The position numbers were made by a program, and so were the translations under genes. From positions 1,086,829-1,150,828 of the forward strand of contig NZ_SHKP01000004.1 of assembly GCF_004217215.1 (NCBI RefSeq): 64,000 bases of DNA, written 5' to 3'. This DNA is from Rivibacter subsaxonicus. GTDB taxonomy: Bacteria; Pseudomonadota; Gammaproteobacteria; Burkholderiales; Burkholderiaceae_C. Positions 41,672 to 55,225 of the stretch are shown piece by piece. The notes beneath the pieces are model-generated. The model ran no database searches, was not told where the DNA came from, and worked only from the letters and a program-made list of their open reading frames with translations. Each line of letters begins with the position of its first letter. The first letter of the stretch is position 1.

Positions 41672-43228
41672 TTACCGGCGCTTGCCGCCCCCCAGCAAGC
41701 CGCCGAGAACCCCGCGCACGATCTCGCGGCCGACCGAGGAGCCGATCGAGCGCGCAGCCGAGGTCGCGGCGGCGTCGAGCACGCCCGGCTTCTTTCCGCC
41801 CCGTGGTCCGGTGGTGCCGAACAGGATGTCGCCCAGGCCGCCCAGCAGACCGCCGCCGCTCTCGGCCGGCGCTTGTGCACCGCCGGTCTTGCCGCCGGTC
41901 TTGAAGGTGGCCTCGACCTCGTCCTGCATGCTCTGGGCCGCATCGGCGGTGCCGGCGGCGCGGCCCTTGAGCTTCTCGAAGGCGCTTTCGCGGTCGACCA
42001 GCTTCTCGTAGACGCCGGCCACCAGCGAACCCTTGATCAGCGCCTGCCGCTCCTCGGGCGTGATCGGGCCGATCTGGCTGCCCGGAGGAATGACGAACAC
42101 GCGCTCGGTCATGCCGGGGCGGCCCTTCTCGTCGAGCAGGCTGACCAGTGCCTCGCCGACGCCGAGCTCGGTGATCGCGGTCGCGATGTCGAGGCCCTTG
42201 TTGGCGCGCATCGTGTCGGCGGCCGCCTTGACTGCCTTCTGGTCGCGCGGCGTGAAGGCGCGCAGCGCGTGCTGCACGCGGTTGCCGAGTTGGCCGAGCA
42301 CGCTGTCGGGCACGTCGAGCGGGTTCTGGGTCACGAAATAGACGCCGACGCCCTTGGAGCGCACCAGCCGCACGACCAGCTCGATGCGCTCGACCAGCGC
42401 CGCCGGCGCGTCCTTGAACAGCAGGTGCGCCTCGTCGAAGAAGAACACCAGCTTGGGCTTCTCGACGTCGCCGACCTCGGGCAGGGTCTCGAACAGCTCG
42501 CTCAGCATCCACAGCAGGAAGGTGCCGTAGAGCCGCGGCGAGTTCATCAGCTGGTCGGCGGCGAGGATGTTGATGACGCCCTTGCCGTCGGCGGTCTGCA
42601 TGAAGTCGGCGATGTCGAGCATCGGCTCGCCGAAGAACTTGTCGCCGCCCTGTTCCTCGATCTGCAGCAGGCCGCGCTGGATCGCGCCGATGCTGGCCGC
42701 GCTGACGTTGCCATAGGCGGTGGTGAAATCCTTGGCGTTGTCGCCGACGTGCTGCAGCATCGCGCGCAGGTCCTTCTCGTCGAGCAGCAGCAGGCCGTTG
42801 TCGTCGGCGATCTTGAAGACCAGGCTCAGCACGCCCTGCTGGGTCTCGTTAAGGCCGAGCATGCGGCCCAGCAGCAGCGGGCCCATGTCGGAGACGGTGG
42901 CGCGCACCGGGTGGCCGCTCTTGCCGAACACGTCCCACAGCGTGGCCGGGCAGGTGATGGGCTCCGGCAGCGGCAGGCCGCGCTCCTGCAGCGTCTTGGC
43001 CAGCTTGGGGCTGATGCTGCCGCTCTTGGCGATGCCGGTCAGGTCGCCCTTGACGTCGGCCAGGAACACCGGCACGCCGATCAGGCTGAAACCCTCGGCC
43101 AGCTTCTGCAGCGTGATGGTCTTGCCGGTGCCGGTGGCGCCGGTGATCAGGCCGTGGCGGTTGGCCAGCGCCGGCAGCAGCGCGCATTCGATGTCACCGT
43201 GCTTGGCAATCAGGATCGGGTCGGCCAT
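41672..43228 (-). CDS. DUF853 HerA-like ATPase (YjgR family)
   Basis: 518-aa P-loop ATPase of the HerA/FtsK superfamily. Walker A is GATGTGKT (residues 30-37), Walker B is [13 protein letters not shown], and the arginine-containing segment is in [10 protein letters not shown]. HerA proteins form hexameric DNA translocases. The YjgR/DUF853 branch is widespread and uncharacterised, and is not paired here with a NurA nuclease. The C-terminal 90 residues are a glycine-rich, low-complexity tail ([13 protein letters not shown] to [10 protein letters not shown]). It is divergent from yebC across 169 bp. Confidence 0.87.
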   Translation of the reverse strand: MADPILIAKHGDIECALLPALANRHGLITGATGTGKTITLQKLAEGFSLIGVPVFLADVKGDLTGIAKSGSISPKLAKTLQERGLPLPEPITCPATLWDVFGKSGHPVRATVSDMGPLLLGRMLGLNETQQGVLSLVFKIADDNGLLLLDEKDLRAMLQHVGDNAKDFTTAYGNVSAASIGAIQRGLLQIEEQGGDKFFGEPMLDIADFMQTADGKGVINILAADQLMNSPRLYGTFLLWMLSELFETLPEVGDVEKPKLVFFFDEAHLLFKDAPAALVERIELVVRLVRSKGVGVYFVTQNPLDVPDSVLGQLGNRVQHALRAFTPRDQKAVKAAADTMRANKGLDIATAITELGVGEALVSLLDEKGRPGMTERVFVIPPGSQIGPITPEERQALIKGSLVAGVYEKLVDRESAFEKLKGRAAGTADAAQSMQDEVEATFKTGGKTGGAQAPAESGGGLLGGLGDILFGTTGPRGGKKPGVLDAAATSAARSIGSSVGREIVRGVLGGLLGGGKRR

Positions 43229-43275
43229 GGGCTTCCTCGTCAGGGTGTCTGGGTGGAGAGGGCCGTGGCCCCCGC

Positions 43276-43281
43276 TAAAAT
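43276..43281 (+). promoter_or_regulatory. candidate -10 element for yebC operon
   Basis: TAAAAT at 43276-43281 lies 117 nt before the yebC start, in the spacer between divergent genes, and is the only A/T-rich hexamer there. No good -35 was seen. Confidence is therefore low. Confidence 0.3.
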
Positions 43282-43397
43282 CGAGGCAATCCTAAGCTCT
43301 CCCAAGGAAGTGCCGGGCCGCCGAGAGCTTCCTGCCTCCCCTCGAGGGACGGACGCCGCGGGCGGCGGCCTTGGGGCAAACCTCAGAGAAAGAAAAC

Positions 43398-44123
43398 ATG
43401 GCCGGGCATTCCAAGTGGGCCAATATCCAGCATCGCAAGGGCCGCCAGGACGAGAAGCGCGGCAAGATCTGGACCCGCATCATCCGTGAGATCACGGTCG
43501 CAGCCCGCCAGGGTGGCGGCGACGTGGCAATGAATCCCCGGCTGCGGCTGGCGATCGAGAAGGCCAAGGCCGCCAACATGCCGGCCGACCGCATCAAGTA
43601 CAACGTCGACAAGGCCTCAGGCACCCTCGAGGGGCTGAGCTACGAGGAGATCCGCTACGAGGGCTACGGCATCGGCGGCGCGGCGATCATCGTCGACACC
43701 ATGACCGACAACCGGGTCCGCACCGTGGCCGAGGTGCGACACGCCTTCAGCAAGTACGGCGGCAACCTGGGCACCGAGGGCTCGGTGGCCTTCCAGTTCA
43801 AGCATTGCGGCCAGCTGGTCTTTGCGCCCGGCACCGATGAGAACAAGCTGATGGACGCCGCGCTCGAGGCCGGCGCCGAGGATGTGATCACCGGCGACGA
43901 TGGCTCGATCGAGGTCTTGACCGCGCCGCTGGAATTCGAGACCGTCAAGAACGCGCTCGAGGCCGCCGGCTTCAAGCCCGAGATCGCCGAGGTCACGATG
44001 CGCGCCGAGAACACGATCGAACTCGCTGGTGACGATGCCGCCCGGATGCAGAAGCTGCTCGACGTGATCGAGGATCTCGACGACGTGCAGGATGTGTTCC
44101 ACAACGCCGAACTGGACGCCTGA
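43398..44123 (+). CDS. yebC: YebC/PmpR family probable transcriptional regulator
   Basis: 241-aa protein with the invariant family start [20 protein letters not shown], which binds DNA or ribosomal partners. Three domains follow, including [20 protein letters not shown]. YebC homologues act as transcriptional regulators or as relief factors for ribosomes stalled at proline stretches. The start is ATG 43398; AGAGAAAGAAAAC supplies a purine-rich Shine-Dalgarno. It begins the operon that continues into purD 6 nt later. Confidence 0.92.
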   Translation: MAGHSKWANIQHRKGRQDEKRGKIWTRIIREITVAARQGGGDVAMNPRLRLAIEKAKAANMPADRIKYNVDKASGTLEGLSYEEIRYEGYGIGGAAIIVDTMTDNRVRTVAEVRHAFSKYGGNLGTEGSVAFQFKHCGQLVFAPGTDENKLMDAALEAGAEDVITGDDGSIEVLTAPLEFETVKNALEAAGFKPEIAEVTMRAENTIELAGDDAARMQKLLDVIEDLDDVQDVFHNAELDA

Positions 44124-44129
44124 TCGCTC

Positions 44130-45425
44130 ATGAAAGTCCTCGTCATCGGCAGCGGCGGCCGTGAACACGCACTGGCCTGGAAGCTGGCCCAGTCGCCGAA
44201 GGTGCAGGTCGTCTATGTGGCGCCCGGCAACGGTGGTACCGCGCTCGACGGGCGCCTGGAGAACGTGCCGATCACCGACATCGAGCAGCTGGCCGACTTC
44301 GCCCAGCGCGAGAAGGTCGTGCTGACGGTGGTCGGCCCCGAGGCGCCGCTGGCGGCCGGGGTGGTCGACCTGTTCCGCGCCCGCGGACTGCGTGTCTTCG
44401 GTCCGACCAAGGCGGCGGCGCAGCTCGAGAGCTCCAAGGCCTTTGCAAAGTCATTCATGCAGCGCCACGGCATCCCGACCGCGGCCTACGAGACCTTCTC
44501 CGACCCCGCCGCGGCCCACGCCTACGTAGACCGCATGGGCGCGCCGATTGTCATCAAGGCCGACGGCCTGGCTGCCGGCAAGGGCGTGGTGGTGGCGATG
44601 TCGCTGACCGAGGCGCACGAGGCGATCGACTTCATCCTCGTCGACAACACGCTCGGCGTGAGCCACAACGCCGGGGCTGACGGAAAGGCCATCGCGCGGG
44701 TCGTCATCGAGGAATACCTGCTCGGCGAAGAGGCCAGCTTCATCGTGCTGGCCGACGGCAAGAACGTGCTGGCACTGGCGACCAGCCAGGACCACAAGCG
44801 CCTCGGCGACGGCGACCTCGGCCCCAACACCGGCGGCATGGGCGCCTACTCGCCGGCGCCGGTGGTCACGCCGAACGTGCACGCGCGGGTGATGCAGGAG
44901 ATCATCCACCCGACGCTGGCCGGCATGGCGCGCGACGGCGTGCCGTTCACTGGCTTCCTCTATGCCGGCCTGATGATCGACGGCCAGGGCCATGCCCGCA
45001 CCATCGAATTCAACTGCCGCATGGGCGACCCCGAGACGCAGCCGATCATGATGCGGCTCAAGAGCGAGTTGTTCGACGTCTTCATGCACGCCACCGACGG
45101 CACGCTCGACCAGGTCGAGTTGCAGTGGGATCGGCGCGTGGCGCTCGGCGTGGTGATGGCCGCGCATGGCTACCCGCTGCATCCGCGCAAGGGCGACGCC
45201 ATCACCGGCCTGCCGGCCGAGCAGGAGGACGCGATCGTCTTTCATGCCGGCACCGCGCAGCAGGACGGGCAGCTGGTGGTCAGTGGTGGTCGGGTGCTCT
45301 GCGTCACTGCGCTCGGCGAGTCGACCAAGGTTGCCCAGCACCGCGCCTACGAGGCGCTGGCTTCGATCCGCTTCGACGGCATGCAGTACCGGCGCGACAT
45401 CGGCCATCGAGCCATCAAACGCTGA
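44130..45425 (+). CDS. purD: phosphoribosylamine-glycine ligase
   Basis: 431-aa GARS enzyme. It catalyses the second step of purine synthesis, joining glycine to 5-phosphoribosylamine with ATP. ATP-grasp landmarks are GRENH-like [15 protein letters not shown] at the N-terminus, [26 protein letters not shown] and [10 protein letters not shown]. Length matches E. coli PurD (429). It starts 6 nt after yebC, and an acyltransferase gene follows after 26 nt. Confidence 0.95.
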   Translation: MKVLVIGSGGREHALAWKLAQSPKVQVVYVAPGNGGTALDGRLENVPITDIEQLADFAQREKVVLTVVGPEAPLAAGVVDLFRARGLRVFGPTKAAAQLESSKAFAKSFMQRHGIPTAAYETFSDPAAAHAYVDRMGAPIVIKADGLAAGKGVVVAMSLTEAHEAIDFILVDNTLGVSHNAGADGKAIARVVIEEYLLGEEASFIVLADGKNVLALATSQDHKRLGDGDLGPNTGGMGAYSPAPVVTPNVHARVMQEIIHPTLAGMARDGVPFTGFLYAGLMIDGQGHARTIEFNCRMGDPETQPIMMRLKSELFDVFMHATDGTLDQVELQWDRRVALGVVMAAHGYPLHPRKGDAITGLPAEQEDAIVFHAGTAQQDGQLVVSGGRVLCVTALGESTKVAQHRAYEALASIRFDGMQYRRDIGHRAIKR

Positions 45426-45451
45426 ACGCAGCGGGACAGCCTCGAGCTCGA

Positions 45452-47674
<2,223 letters not shown>

Positions 47675-47725
47675 AGTCCAAGCCCCGCCCATCCACCCCA
47701 AGACACCCAGAAGAGCCCTTACTGC

Positions 47726-48448
47726 ATGGACATCCGCAAGCTGCAACGCGCCATCGTCGATGGTCTCGAGGACGTGAAGGCACAGGACATCGTCGTCCTC
47801 AACACCGAGCATCTCTCGCCGCTCTTCGAGCGGGTGATCATCGCCTCCGGTACCAGCAACCGGCAGACCAAGGCGCTCGCGGCGAGCGTGCGCGACGCGG
47901 TCAGGTCGGGCGGCATGACGGTGATGCGGACCGAGGGCGAGGTCAATGGCGAGTGGATCATCGTCGACTGCGGCGCCGCGGTGGCGCACATCATGCAGCC
48001 CGCCATCCGCCAGTACTACCACCTCGAGGAGATCTGGGGTGGCAAGCCGGTCAAGATGAAGCTCGACGACTCGGCGCACGGCCTGGTCAAGGCCTCGGAG
48101 CCGATCGACGAGGAAGCGCTGCCAGCAGCACGCAAGGCGGCCGGCAAGAAGATGCCGGCCAACAAGGGTCCGCACACGCGCCTGGGTGCCAAGAAGGCGC
48201 CCGCGCGCAAGGTGGTGCCGGCCAAGAAGGCGGCCGCCGGTACCGCGGTTGCCAAGAAGGTCGCAGCCAAGAAGCGGGCGGCCGACACGGCCAATTCGTT
48301 GCAGAGCACCCGCAAGTCCGCCGAGAAGGCCAGCAACCAGGCCGGCAGCAAGCCTGCTGCGAAGCCGGCGGCGGCCAAGAAGCCGGCGGCGAAGAAGGTG
48401 GCCACCAAGCGGCCGGCCGCCAAGGCCCCCGCGCGGCGCGCCACCTGA
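47726..48448 (+). CDS. rsfS: ribosomal silencing factor with long basic tail
   Basis: 240-aa RsfS/Iojap. Residues 1-120 form the whole RsfS domain, which binds L14 and blocks subunit joining in stationary phase (QDIVVLNTEHLSPLFERVII, GEWIIVDCGAAVAHIM, IRQYYHLEEIWGGK). Residues from about 135 to the end are an Ala/Lys/Pro-rich histone H1-like tail with repeats of the type KKPAAKKVATKRPAAK. Normal RsfS is 105-130 residues, so the tail nearly doubles the size. Similar tails occur in some Burkholderiales but the role is not known; nucleic-acid or ribosomal RNA binding is a reasonable guess. Confidence 0.93.
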   Translation: MDIRKLQRAIVDGLEDVKAQDIVVLNTEHLSPLFERVIIASGTSNRQTKALAASVRDAVRSGGMTVMRTEGEVNGEWIIVDCGAAVAHIMQPAIRQYYHLEEIWGGKPVKMKLDDSAHGLVKASEPIDEEALPAARKAAGKKMPANKGPHTRLGAKKAPARKVVPAKKAAAGTAVAKKVAAKKRAADTANSLQSTRKSAEKASNQAGSKPAAKPAAAKKPAAKKVATKRPAAKAPARRAT

Positions 48449-48472
48449 CCTGCGGCGCTCCGGCGCGCCCCA

Positions 48473-48943
48473 TTGAAGCTCACGCTCGTCGCCATCGGCC
48501 AGCGCCTGCCGGCCTGGGCCGAGACCGCCTGCGACGACTACTGGAAGCGGCTGCCGCCCGAGTGGCGTGCCGAGATCAAGACGCCCAAGGCCGAGCCGCG
48601 CACGCTGGGCAAGCCGGTCGAGGCGTTGATGGCGGCCGAGGCCCAGCGCCTCGAAGCGGCCTGCCCCAAGGGCGCGCGCCGGGCGCTGCTGGACGAGCGC
48701 GGCACGCGCGTCACCAGCCTGCAACTGGCCGAGCGGCTGCGCGAGTGGCAGCAGGACGGGCGCGACGTGGTGTTGCTGATGGGCGGGCCCGACGGCATCG
48801 ATGCCGCCTTCAAGCGCACGGCCGACGAGAGCCTGCGGCTGTCGGACCTGACGCTGCCGCACGCACTGGCGCGGGTATTGCTGGCCGAGGCGCTGTACCG
48901 GGCCTGGTCGGTCAATGCCGGCCACCCATACCACCGCGAGTGA
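48473..48943 (+). CDS. rlmH: 23S rRNA (pseudouridine1915-N3)-methyltransferase
   Basis: 156-aa SPOUT methyltransferase that modifies pseudouridine 1915 of 23S rRNA. It begins [15 protein letters not shown] (TTG start at 48473), and [15 protein letters not shown] is the SAM-binding knot motif. The C-terminal [21 protein letters not shown] is conserved. No ATG gives a full N-terminus, so TTG is taken. It lies 24 nt after rsfS, the usual order, and 13 nt before maf. Confidence 0.94.
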   Translation: MKLTLVAIGQRLPAWAETACDDYWKRLPPEWRAEIKTPKAEPRTLGKPVEALMAAEAQRLEAACPKGARRALLDERGTRVTSLQLAERLREWQQDGRDVVLLMGGPDGIDAAFKRTADESLRLSDLTLPHALARVLLAEALYRAWSVNAGHPYHRE

Positions 48944-48956
48944 GATCCACGCCGAC

Positions 48957-49562
48957 ATGCTCTACCTCGCTTCCCAGAGCGCACGCCGGCGCCAGTTGCT
49001 CGACCAGATCGGCGTCCACCATGAGTTGCTGCTGCCCGGCGCCGACGAGGACGCCGAGGCGCTCGAGGCGGTGCTACCGGGCGAGGCTCCCGAGGCCTAC
49101 TGCCAGCGTGTGACGCTGGCCAAGCTGGCGGCTGCGCGCGCGCGCCACGTTGCGCGTGGCCTGGCCGACGGCCCGATCCTCGCGGCCGACACCACGGTGG
49201 CGCTCGATGAAAGCATCTTCGGCAAGCCGGCCGATGACGAGGACGCCGCCCGCATGCTGCAGCAGCTTGCCGGCCGCACCCACCGCGTGATCACCGCGGT
49301 CGCCGTGATCGAGGCGCCTCATCCGGCCTTCCTGCCGCAGCTCGCGCTCCAGGTCAGCAGCGTGCGCATGCGCGTGCTCGAGGTCGACGAGATCGTGCGC
49401 TACGTGGCCAGCGGCGAGTCGCAGGGCAAGGCCGGCGCCTATGCGATCCAGAGCCAGGCCGCGGCCTGGATCGAGCACATCGAGGGCAGCCACTCGGGAA
49501 TCATGGGCTTGCCGCTGTTCGAGACGGCGCAGCTGCTGCGCGGCATCGGCCTGCGTTTCTGA
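48957..49562 (+). CDS. Maf family nucleotide pyrophosphatase
   Basis: 201-aa Maf-type NTP diphosphatase. The N-terminal signature is [17 protein letters not shown]. The metal/substrate block is [18 protein letters not shown], and the family end is [24 protein letters not shown]. It cleaves dTTP/UTP-type or modified nucleotides to monophosphates. The Maf subgroup, YhdE or YceF, is not decided. An alternative start at 48915 would add 14 residues, but MLYLASQS fits the family. Confidence 0.9.
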   Translation: MLYLASQSARRRQLLDQIGVHHELLLPGADEDAEALEAVLPGEAPEAYCQRVTLAKLAAARARHVARGLADGPILAADTTVALDESIFGKPADDEDAARMLQQLAGRTHRVITAVAVIEAPHPAFLPQLALQVSSVRMRVLEVDEIVRYVASGESQGKAGAYAIQSQAAAWIEHIEGSHSGIMGLPLFETAQLLRGIGLRF

Positions 49563-49601
49563 GCCGGGCACTTGGTGGCCGCGCTCCCGTAACATGGCCG
49601 C

Positions 49602-51071
<1,470 letters not shown>

Positions 51072-51081
51072 GGCACCTCGC

Positions 51082-52065
51082 ATGAACTGCCGCCGCCGAT
51101 CCTTCCTGGTCGCGACCGCGTCGACGACGGCGGGGCTTGGCCTTGGCCTGCTCGGCGGCGCACGGGCGAGCTGGGCGCAGGAGTCGCGCTACGAGATCGT
51201 CGACCTCGATTGGCACGACCCGGCGCGCGATCGCGCCGTGCCGCTGCGCCTGTACCTGCCGCGGGCCGCCACGCCCGACTCTCCGGTGCCGCTGGTCGTG
51301 TTCTCGCATGGCATCGGCGGTTCGCGCTTCGGCTACAGCTACCTCGGCCGCCACTGGGCCAGCCGGGGGCTGGCCAGCCTGCATGTGCAGCATGTCGGCA
51401 GCGACCGCAGCCTGTGGGGCGGCGGCAGCCTGTTTTCCCTGGTCGGCCGCCTGCAGGAGGCGGCCCAGGAAACCGAGGCGGTGGCGCGCGTGCACGACCT
51501 GCGCTTTGCCATCGACCGCCTGCTGGCCGGCGAACTGGGGCCGCTCGTCGATGGCCGGCGCATCGTCGCGGCCGGCCACTCCTACGGCGCCAACACCACG
51601 CTGCTGGCGGCCGGCGCCCGGGTCGAGCGGGCCGGCGGCGTGATCGACCTGCACGACCCGCGGCTGCGCGCCGCCATCGTGATCTCGGCGCCGCCCTTCT
51701 ACGGCGAGGGCGAGCCGCAGCGCATCCTGGCGCCGGTCCGGGTGCCGAGCCTGCACATCACCGCGACCGAGGACGTCATCCGAATTCCCGGCTACTACAG
51801 CGGTGCCGAAGACCGCGTGGCCATCTTCGAGGCCGTCGGCAGCGCGAACAAGACGCTGGCCGTGTTCGCCGGCGGCTCGCACAGCATGTTCACCGACCGG
51901 ACCGGCACCGGTGGCACCGAACTCAACGCGCAGGTCAAGCTGGCCACGCGCGACCTGACCTCGGCCTTCATGCGCAGCGTGCTCGACGGCAACGACCACG
52001 ACCTGCGCGACTGGCCGCTCAGACACGCGGTCATCGTCAACCGCTTCGAGCGCGGGGCGGGCTGA
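51082..52065 (+). CDS. Tat-exported alpha/beta hydrolase (dienelactone-hydrolase-like)
   Basis: 327-aa exported hydrolase. The twin-arginine signal is MNCRRRSFLVATAS, with predicted cleavage after WAQ near residue 33. The alpha/beta-hydrolase core has FSHGIGGSRFGY as oxyanion segment and the nucleophile elbow GHSYG with Ser167; the catalytic His is in GGSHSMFTD. It resembles platelet-activating factor acetylhydrolase-like/DLH proteins, and the substrate is unknown. It starts 10 nt after rng and is convergent with the glycosyltransferase. Confidence 0.8.
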   Translation: MNCRRRSFLVATASTTAGLGLGLLGGARASWAQESRYEIVDLDWHDPARDRAVPLRLYLPRAATPDSPVPLVVFSHGIGGSRFGYSYLGRHWASRGLASLHVQHVGSDRSLWGGGSLFSLVGRLQEAAQETEAVARVHDLRFAIDRLLAGELGPLVDGRRIVAAGHSYGANTTLLAAGARVERAGGVIDLHDPRLRAAIVISAPPFYGEGEPQRILAPVRVPSLHITATEDVIRIPGYYSGAEDRVAIFEAVGSANKTLAVFAGGSHSMFTDRTGTGGTELNAQVKLATRDLTSAFMRSVLDGNDHDLRDWPLRHAVIVNRFERGAG

Positions 52066-52080
52066 TCGCCGCGACGCGAC

Positions 52081-52980
52081 TCAGCGCGGCGGCTGCGGCA
52101 GGCAGCGTTCGGCGCGCACGCGCATCGGCGCCACCAGCGAAGCGACCAGCCGGGCCGCGCTGCGCGCCACGCGCTCGGACTTCAGCGTCAGCGCGTTGAT
52201 CGGCAGCATCAGCAGGCTGCCGATGCCGACTCGAAGCATCGTTCCGGCGCTGCTGAGCGGGCCGAAGTACTTGTACTGCATATAGAACTTCGACAGCGTC
52301 ATGCAATAGGCGCGGCGGTAGCTCAGCCGCATCGACGGCGCGCTCGACTGGCGCACCCGGTGCAGCGCGTGTGCGTCGTTGATCAGGACCAGCGGATGGC
52401 CGGCGCGGCGCGCGCGCTCGCAGAGGTCGTCGTCCTCCAGGTACAGGAAGAACCACGGGTCGAAGAAGCCGACCTGCCGCATCAGCCGCATGTTGAGCAG
52501 CATCGCGGCGCCGGTCAGGAACTCGGTGCACAGGTCGCCCTGCGGATCGATCAGTTCCTTGGGCTGCGGCTTGTAGAACGCGGGCCGGTAGCAAAGCCCG
52601 AGCACGCCCGGCGCGTCGTAGATCTTGGGTCCCCAGATCGCCGCCTCGGGGTAGCGGCGGCTTGCCTCGATCAAGGCGGCGAAGGCACCGGGCTGCATCT
52701 CGCAGTCGGGGTTGAGCAGCAGCGCGTGTTCGGTCTGCACCGCCTCCAGCGCCAGGTTGTTGGCGCGCCCGAAGCCGAGGTTGGCGCCGGCCTCGATCAC
52801 GCGGGCGCGCGGGCAGCGCTGCCGCGCCAGCTCGGCGCTACCGTCGCTGCTGCCGTTGTCGACCACGATGATGTGCTCGAGCGCCTCGATCGAGTCCAGC
52901 GCCGCCGCCAGCACGCGCGTGCTGTTGTAGCTGACGAGGACCGCGGTGATGGACGAGCAGGACGGATCGATGTTCGCCAT
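52081..52980 (-). CDS. family 2 glycosyltransferase, rhamnosyl-type
   Basis: 299-aa GT2 enzyme. The N-terminal strand is ITAVLVSYNSTRVL and the conserved segments are IIVVDNGSSDGS and LLLNPDCEM (D-x-D-like metal site). The family motif ending FFDPWFFLYLEDDDLCERARRAG is typical of WbbL-type rhamnosyl or glucosyl transferases acting on LPS or exopolysaccharide. A hydrophobic C-terminal stretch (FGPLSSAGTMLRVGIGSLLMLPI) may be membrane-associated. It is divergent from the family 9 glycosyltransferase gene. Confidence 0.85.
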   Translation of the reverse strand: MANIDPSCSSITAVLVSYNSTRVLAAALDSIEALEHIIVVDNGSSDGSAELARQRCPRARVIEAGANLGFGRANNLALEAVQTEHALLLNPDCEMQPGAFAALIEASRRYPEAAIWGPKIYDAPGVLGLCYRPAFYKPQPKELIDPQGDLCTEFLTGAAMLLNMRLMRQVGFFDPWFFLYLEDDDLCERARRAGHPLVLINDAHALHRVRQSSAPSMRLSYRRAYCMTLSKFYMQYKYFGPLSSAGTMLRVGIGSLLMLPINALTLKSERVARSAARLVASLVAPMRVRAERCLPQPPR

Positions 52981-53029
52981 CGGGGCAGGGCGTCGACGAG
53001 AGAATGCCCAGCTTACACTGCGCGCCGCC

Positions 53030-54208
53030 TTGTCGATCACCGCCCCAACTGCCTCGCAACCGTTCCGGCTGGCGCGTCCGCCGCGACGCGTGCTGCTGAT
53101 CTGCCTGCGCCGGCTCGGCGACGTGCTGCTGACCACGCCGTTGATCCGCAGCCTGCGCCGCGCCTGGCCCGAGGCCCGGATCGAGGTGCTGGTCCAGGCC
53201 GGCGCGGCCGCGGTGCTCGAGGGCAATCCGGACATCGACCGGGTGATCGTCGAGCCCGACGACGATCACCGGCTCGCGAGACTCGGTCTTGCGATGCGGC
53301 TGGCGCGGCGCTACGACCTCGCGATCAGCACGCTCTACAACGATAGGCCGCACCTGTACTCGCTGCTCGCCGGCCGGCGCCGCGTCAACATCGTGCCGCC
53401 GGCCAACGAGCCCGGCGCGGCGCGCAAGCGGTGGCTCTCGCACGGCTGGTGCGAGCTCGGCCTCGGCCGGCTGCACGCGGTCGACCAGTATCTTGAGCTG
53501 GCCGACCTGATGGGCGTCGAGCGCGTGCCGGAGGTGGTGCCGCCGAGTACGACCGACCAGAGCGGCCTCGAGTCCTTGCTCGGCACCCGCTGGCGCGAGC
53601 AGCCCCTTGCCGTGCTGCACCCCTCGCCGATGTACCGCTACAAGGCCTGGACCGATGCCGGCTGGCGTGCCGCCATCCAGCACCTGGTGCAAAGCCATGG
53701 CCTGCGCGTGGTGCTCAGCGGCGGGCCTGGCCCGGCCGAGCGCCAGCGGATCGAGACGATCCTGCAGGGGCTGCCGCCGGCGGTCGCCGCGCAGGTGACG
53801 AGCGCCGCCGGCCGCCTGAGCTTTGCCGAACTGGCCGAACTGCTGCGCAGTGCGCGGCTCTATCTCGGTCCCGACACCTCGGTGACCCATCTGGCGGCGG
53901 CCTGCGGCACGCCGACGGTCGCGCTGTTCGGGCCCTCGCATCCGATCGCCTGGGGTCCCTGGCCGCGGCATGCCGGCATCGCGCCCGGCCACAGTCCCTG
54001 GCAGATGAAGTCACCGCTGCAGCAGCTTGGCAACGTGTGGCTGGTGCAGGGCGAAGGCGACTGCGTGCCCTGCCTGCAGGAGGGCTGCGAGCGACGGCTC
54101 GACAGCTACGCGCGTTGCCTGGACGAACTCGATGCCGTGCGCGTCGCGCAGGTACTTGATCGGGCGCTGGAACCCGCGCCGGGCGCCACGGCGCACGAGC
54201 CCCGCTGA
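53030..54208 (+). CDS. family 9 glycosyltransferase (heptosyltransferase-like)
   Basis: 392-aa GT-B glycosyltransferase of the heptosyltransferase type. The N-terminal acceptor domain has VLLICLRRLGDVLLTTPLIR. The donor-site motif is AELLRSARLYLGPDTSVTHL, with THLAAACGTPTVALFGPS. It probably adds a heptose or related sugar to the LPS core. A TTG at 53030 gives a standard N-terminus and leaves a 49-bp spacer to the divergent gene. The in-frame ATGs upstream lie inside the start of that gene. The Cys-rich segment near the end (GDCVPCLQEGCERR) is usual in this family. Confidence 0.85.
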   Translation: MSITAPTASQPFRLARPPRRVLLICLRRLGDVLLTTPLIRSLRRAWPEARIEVLVQAGAAAVLEGNPDIDRVIVEPDDDHRLARLGLAMRLARRYDLAISTLYNDRPHLYSLLAGRRRVNIVPPANEPGAARKRWLSHGWCELGLGRLHAVDQYLELADLMGVERVPEVVPPSTTDQSGLESLLGTRWREQPLAVLHPSPMYRYKAWTDAGWRAAIQHLVQSHGLRVVLSGGPGPAERQRIETILQGLPPAVAAQVTSAAGRLSFAELAELLRSARLYLGPDTSVTHLAAACGTPTVALFGPSHPIAWGPWPRHAGIAPGHSPWQMKSPLQQLGNVWLVQGEGDCVPCLQEGCERRLDSYARCLDELDAVRVAQVLDRALEPAPGATAHEPR

Positions 54209-54223
54209 GCGCCGACCGCCGCC

Positions 54224-55225
54224 TCAGCGCCGGCGGTGATGGAAGACGGCCAGGCCGTTCTTGACCTTGTGCGTCGCGTTCGGAAACTGCGCATGCAGCA
54301 GCTTGCGAAAGCGCCACCACCACGGCAGGGTGCCGGCCGCCTCGCGGTAGACCTGCCAGCGCTCGCGGGTCGATCCGGCGAGCGCCAGCCGTGGGATGTA
54401 GGTGGCGCGCAGCAGCGGCAGCTTGAGCACCGCCTGCACCTGCGGCTCGCAGCCGGCGACCCTGGCGTCGCGCAGCAACTGCTCCATCTCGGCGATCTCG
54501 CGCGCGCGCTGGCGACTGGTCCAGCGCGTCATGTCGCTCGCGCTGTCGAAGACCGGCCGACGCGAGGTGCCGCCGCGCCGGTAGTGCACCAGCGGTGCGT
54601 CGACCGTGATCGCGCCACCCGAGACGATCGAGCGAAAGACCATGATCTGGTCCTCGTAGGCGACCTCGGGCGCCATCGGCCCGAAGCGCTCCATCATGCG
54701 CCGCGTGAAGGCATGCCCGGCGCCGACGATGTAGGGCCGGCCCGCGGCCCAGTCCTCGACGCCGCGGTACGGCGCCAGGTCGTCGACGCGGATCTGCTCG
54801 TGCAGCCGGCCTTCATCGTCGAGATCGATCAGATGGCTGGCGATCAGGTCGGCGCGGCAGCCGTTCGCGTCCCAGGCCTGGAGCAGGCGGGCGACGCGGT
54901 CGGGTGTCGAGATGTCGTCGCCGGCCGCCGTCACCAGCAGCGGGGCGCGCGTCTCGCGCAGCAACTGGTTGTAGTGCTCACCGATGCCGAGATTGACCTC
55001 GTTGCGCCGCGCGCGCACCCGATGCGGTCCGACGTAGCGCTCGGCGGCGGCCTGCAGCAGCGCGAAGCTGCCGTCGCCGGAGGCGTCGTCCGACAGCACG
55101 ATCTCGAGCGGCTCGCACTGCTGCCCGAGCACCGAGGCGACCGCGGACTCGACCGTGGCCTGCTGGTTGTAGGCCAGCAGGATCACGCAGGCGCGGTGGG
55201 CGCCGTCAGCGGGCAGCATCGACAT
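54224..55225 (-). CDS. family 2 glycosyltransferase
   Basis: 333-aa GT2 enzyme. It has CVILLAYNQQATVESAV, LSDDASGDGSFALLQ and a metal site in LLVTAAGDDIST. The long C-terminal region is mostly acceptor-specific, with DQIMVFRSIVSGG as the family cap. ATGs at 55252, 55246, 55225 and 55219 are possible; 55225 has a GGAG at a 12-nt distance and is used. All choices overlap the 3' end of the methyltransferase gene, so it is the last gene of the msbA-AhpD-methyltransferase-GT unit. Confidence 0.82.
   Translation of the reverse strand: MSMLPADGAHRACVILLAYNQQATVESAVASVLGQQCEPLEIVLSDDASGDGSFALLQAAAERYVGPHRVRARRNEVNLGIGEHYNQLLRETRAPLLVTAAGDDISTPDRVARLLQAWDANGCRADLIASHLIDLDDEGRLHEQIRVDDLAPYRGVEDWAAGRPYIVGAGHAFTRRMMERFGPMAPEVAYEDQIMVFRSIVSGGAITVDAPLVHYRRGGTSRRPVFDSASDMTRWTSRQRAREIAEMEQLLRDARVAGCEPQVQAVLKLPLLRATYIPRLALAGSTRERWQVYREAAGTLPWWWRFRKLLHAQFPNATHKVKNGLAVFHHRRR

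Noticed and set aside
41672-43228. HerA-NurA antiviral system
   Set aside because: The protein belongs to the DUF853/YjgR branch and no NurA, SIR2 or other effector gene is adjacent; the neighbours are a DUF2306-like gene and yebC.
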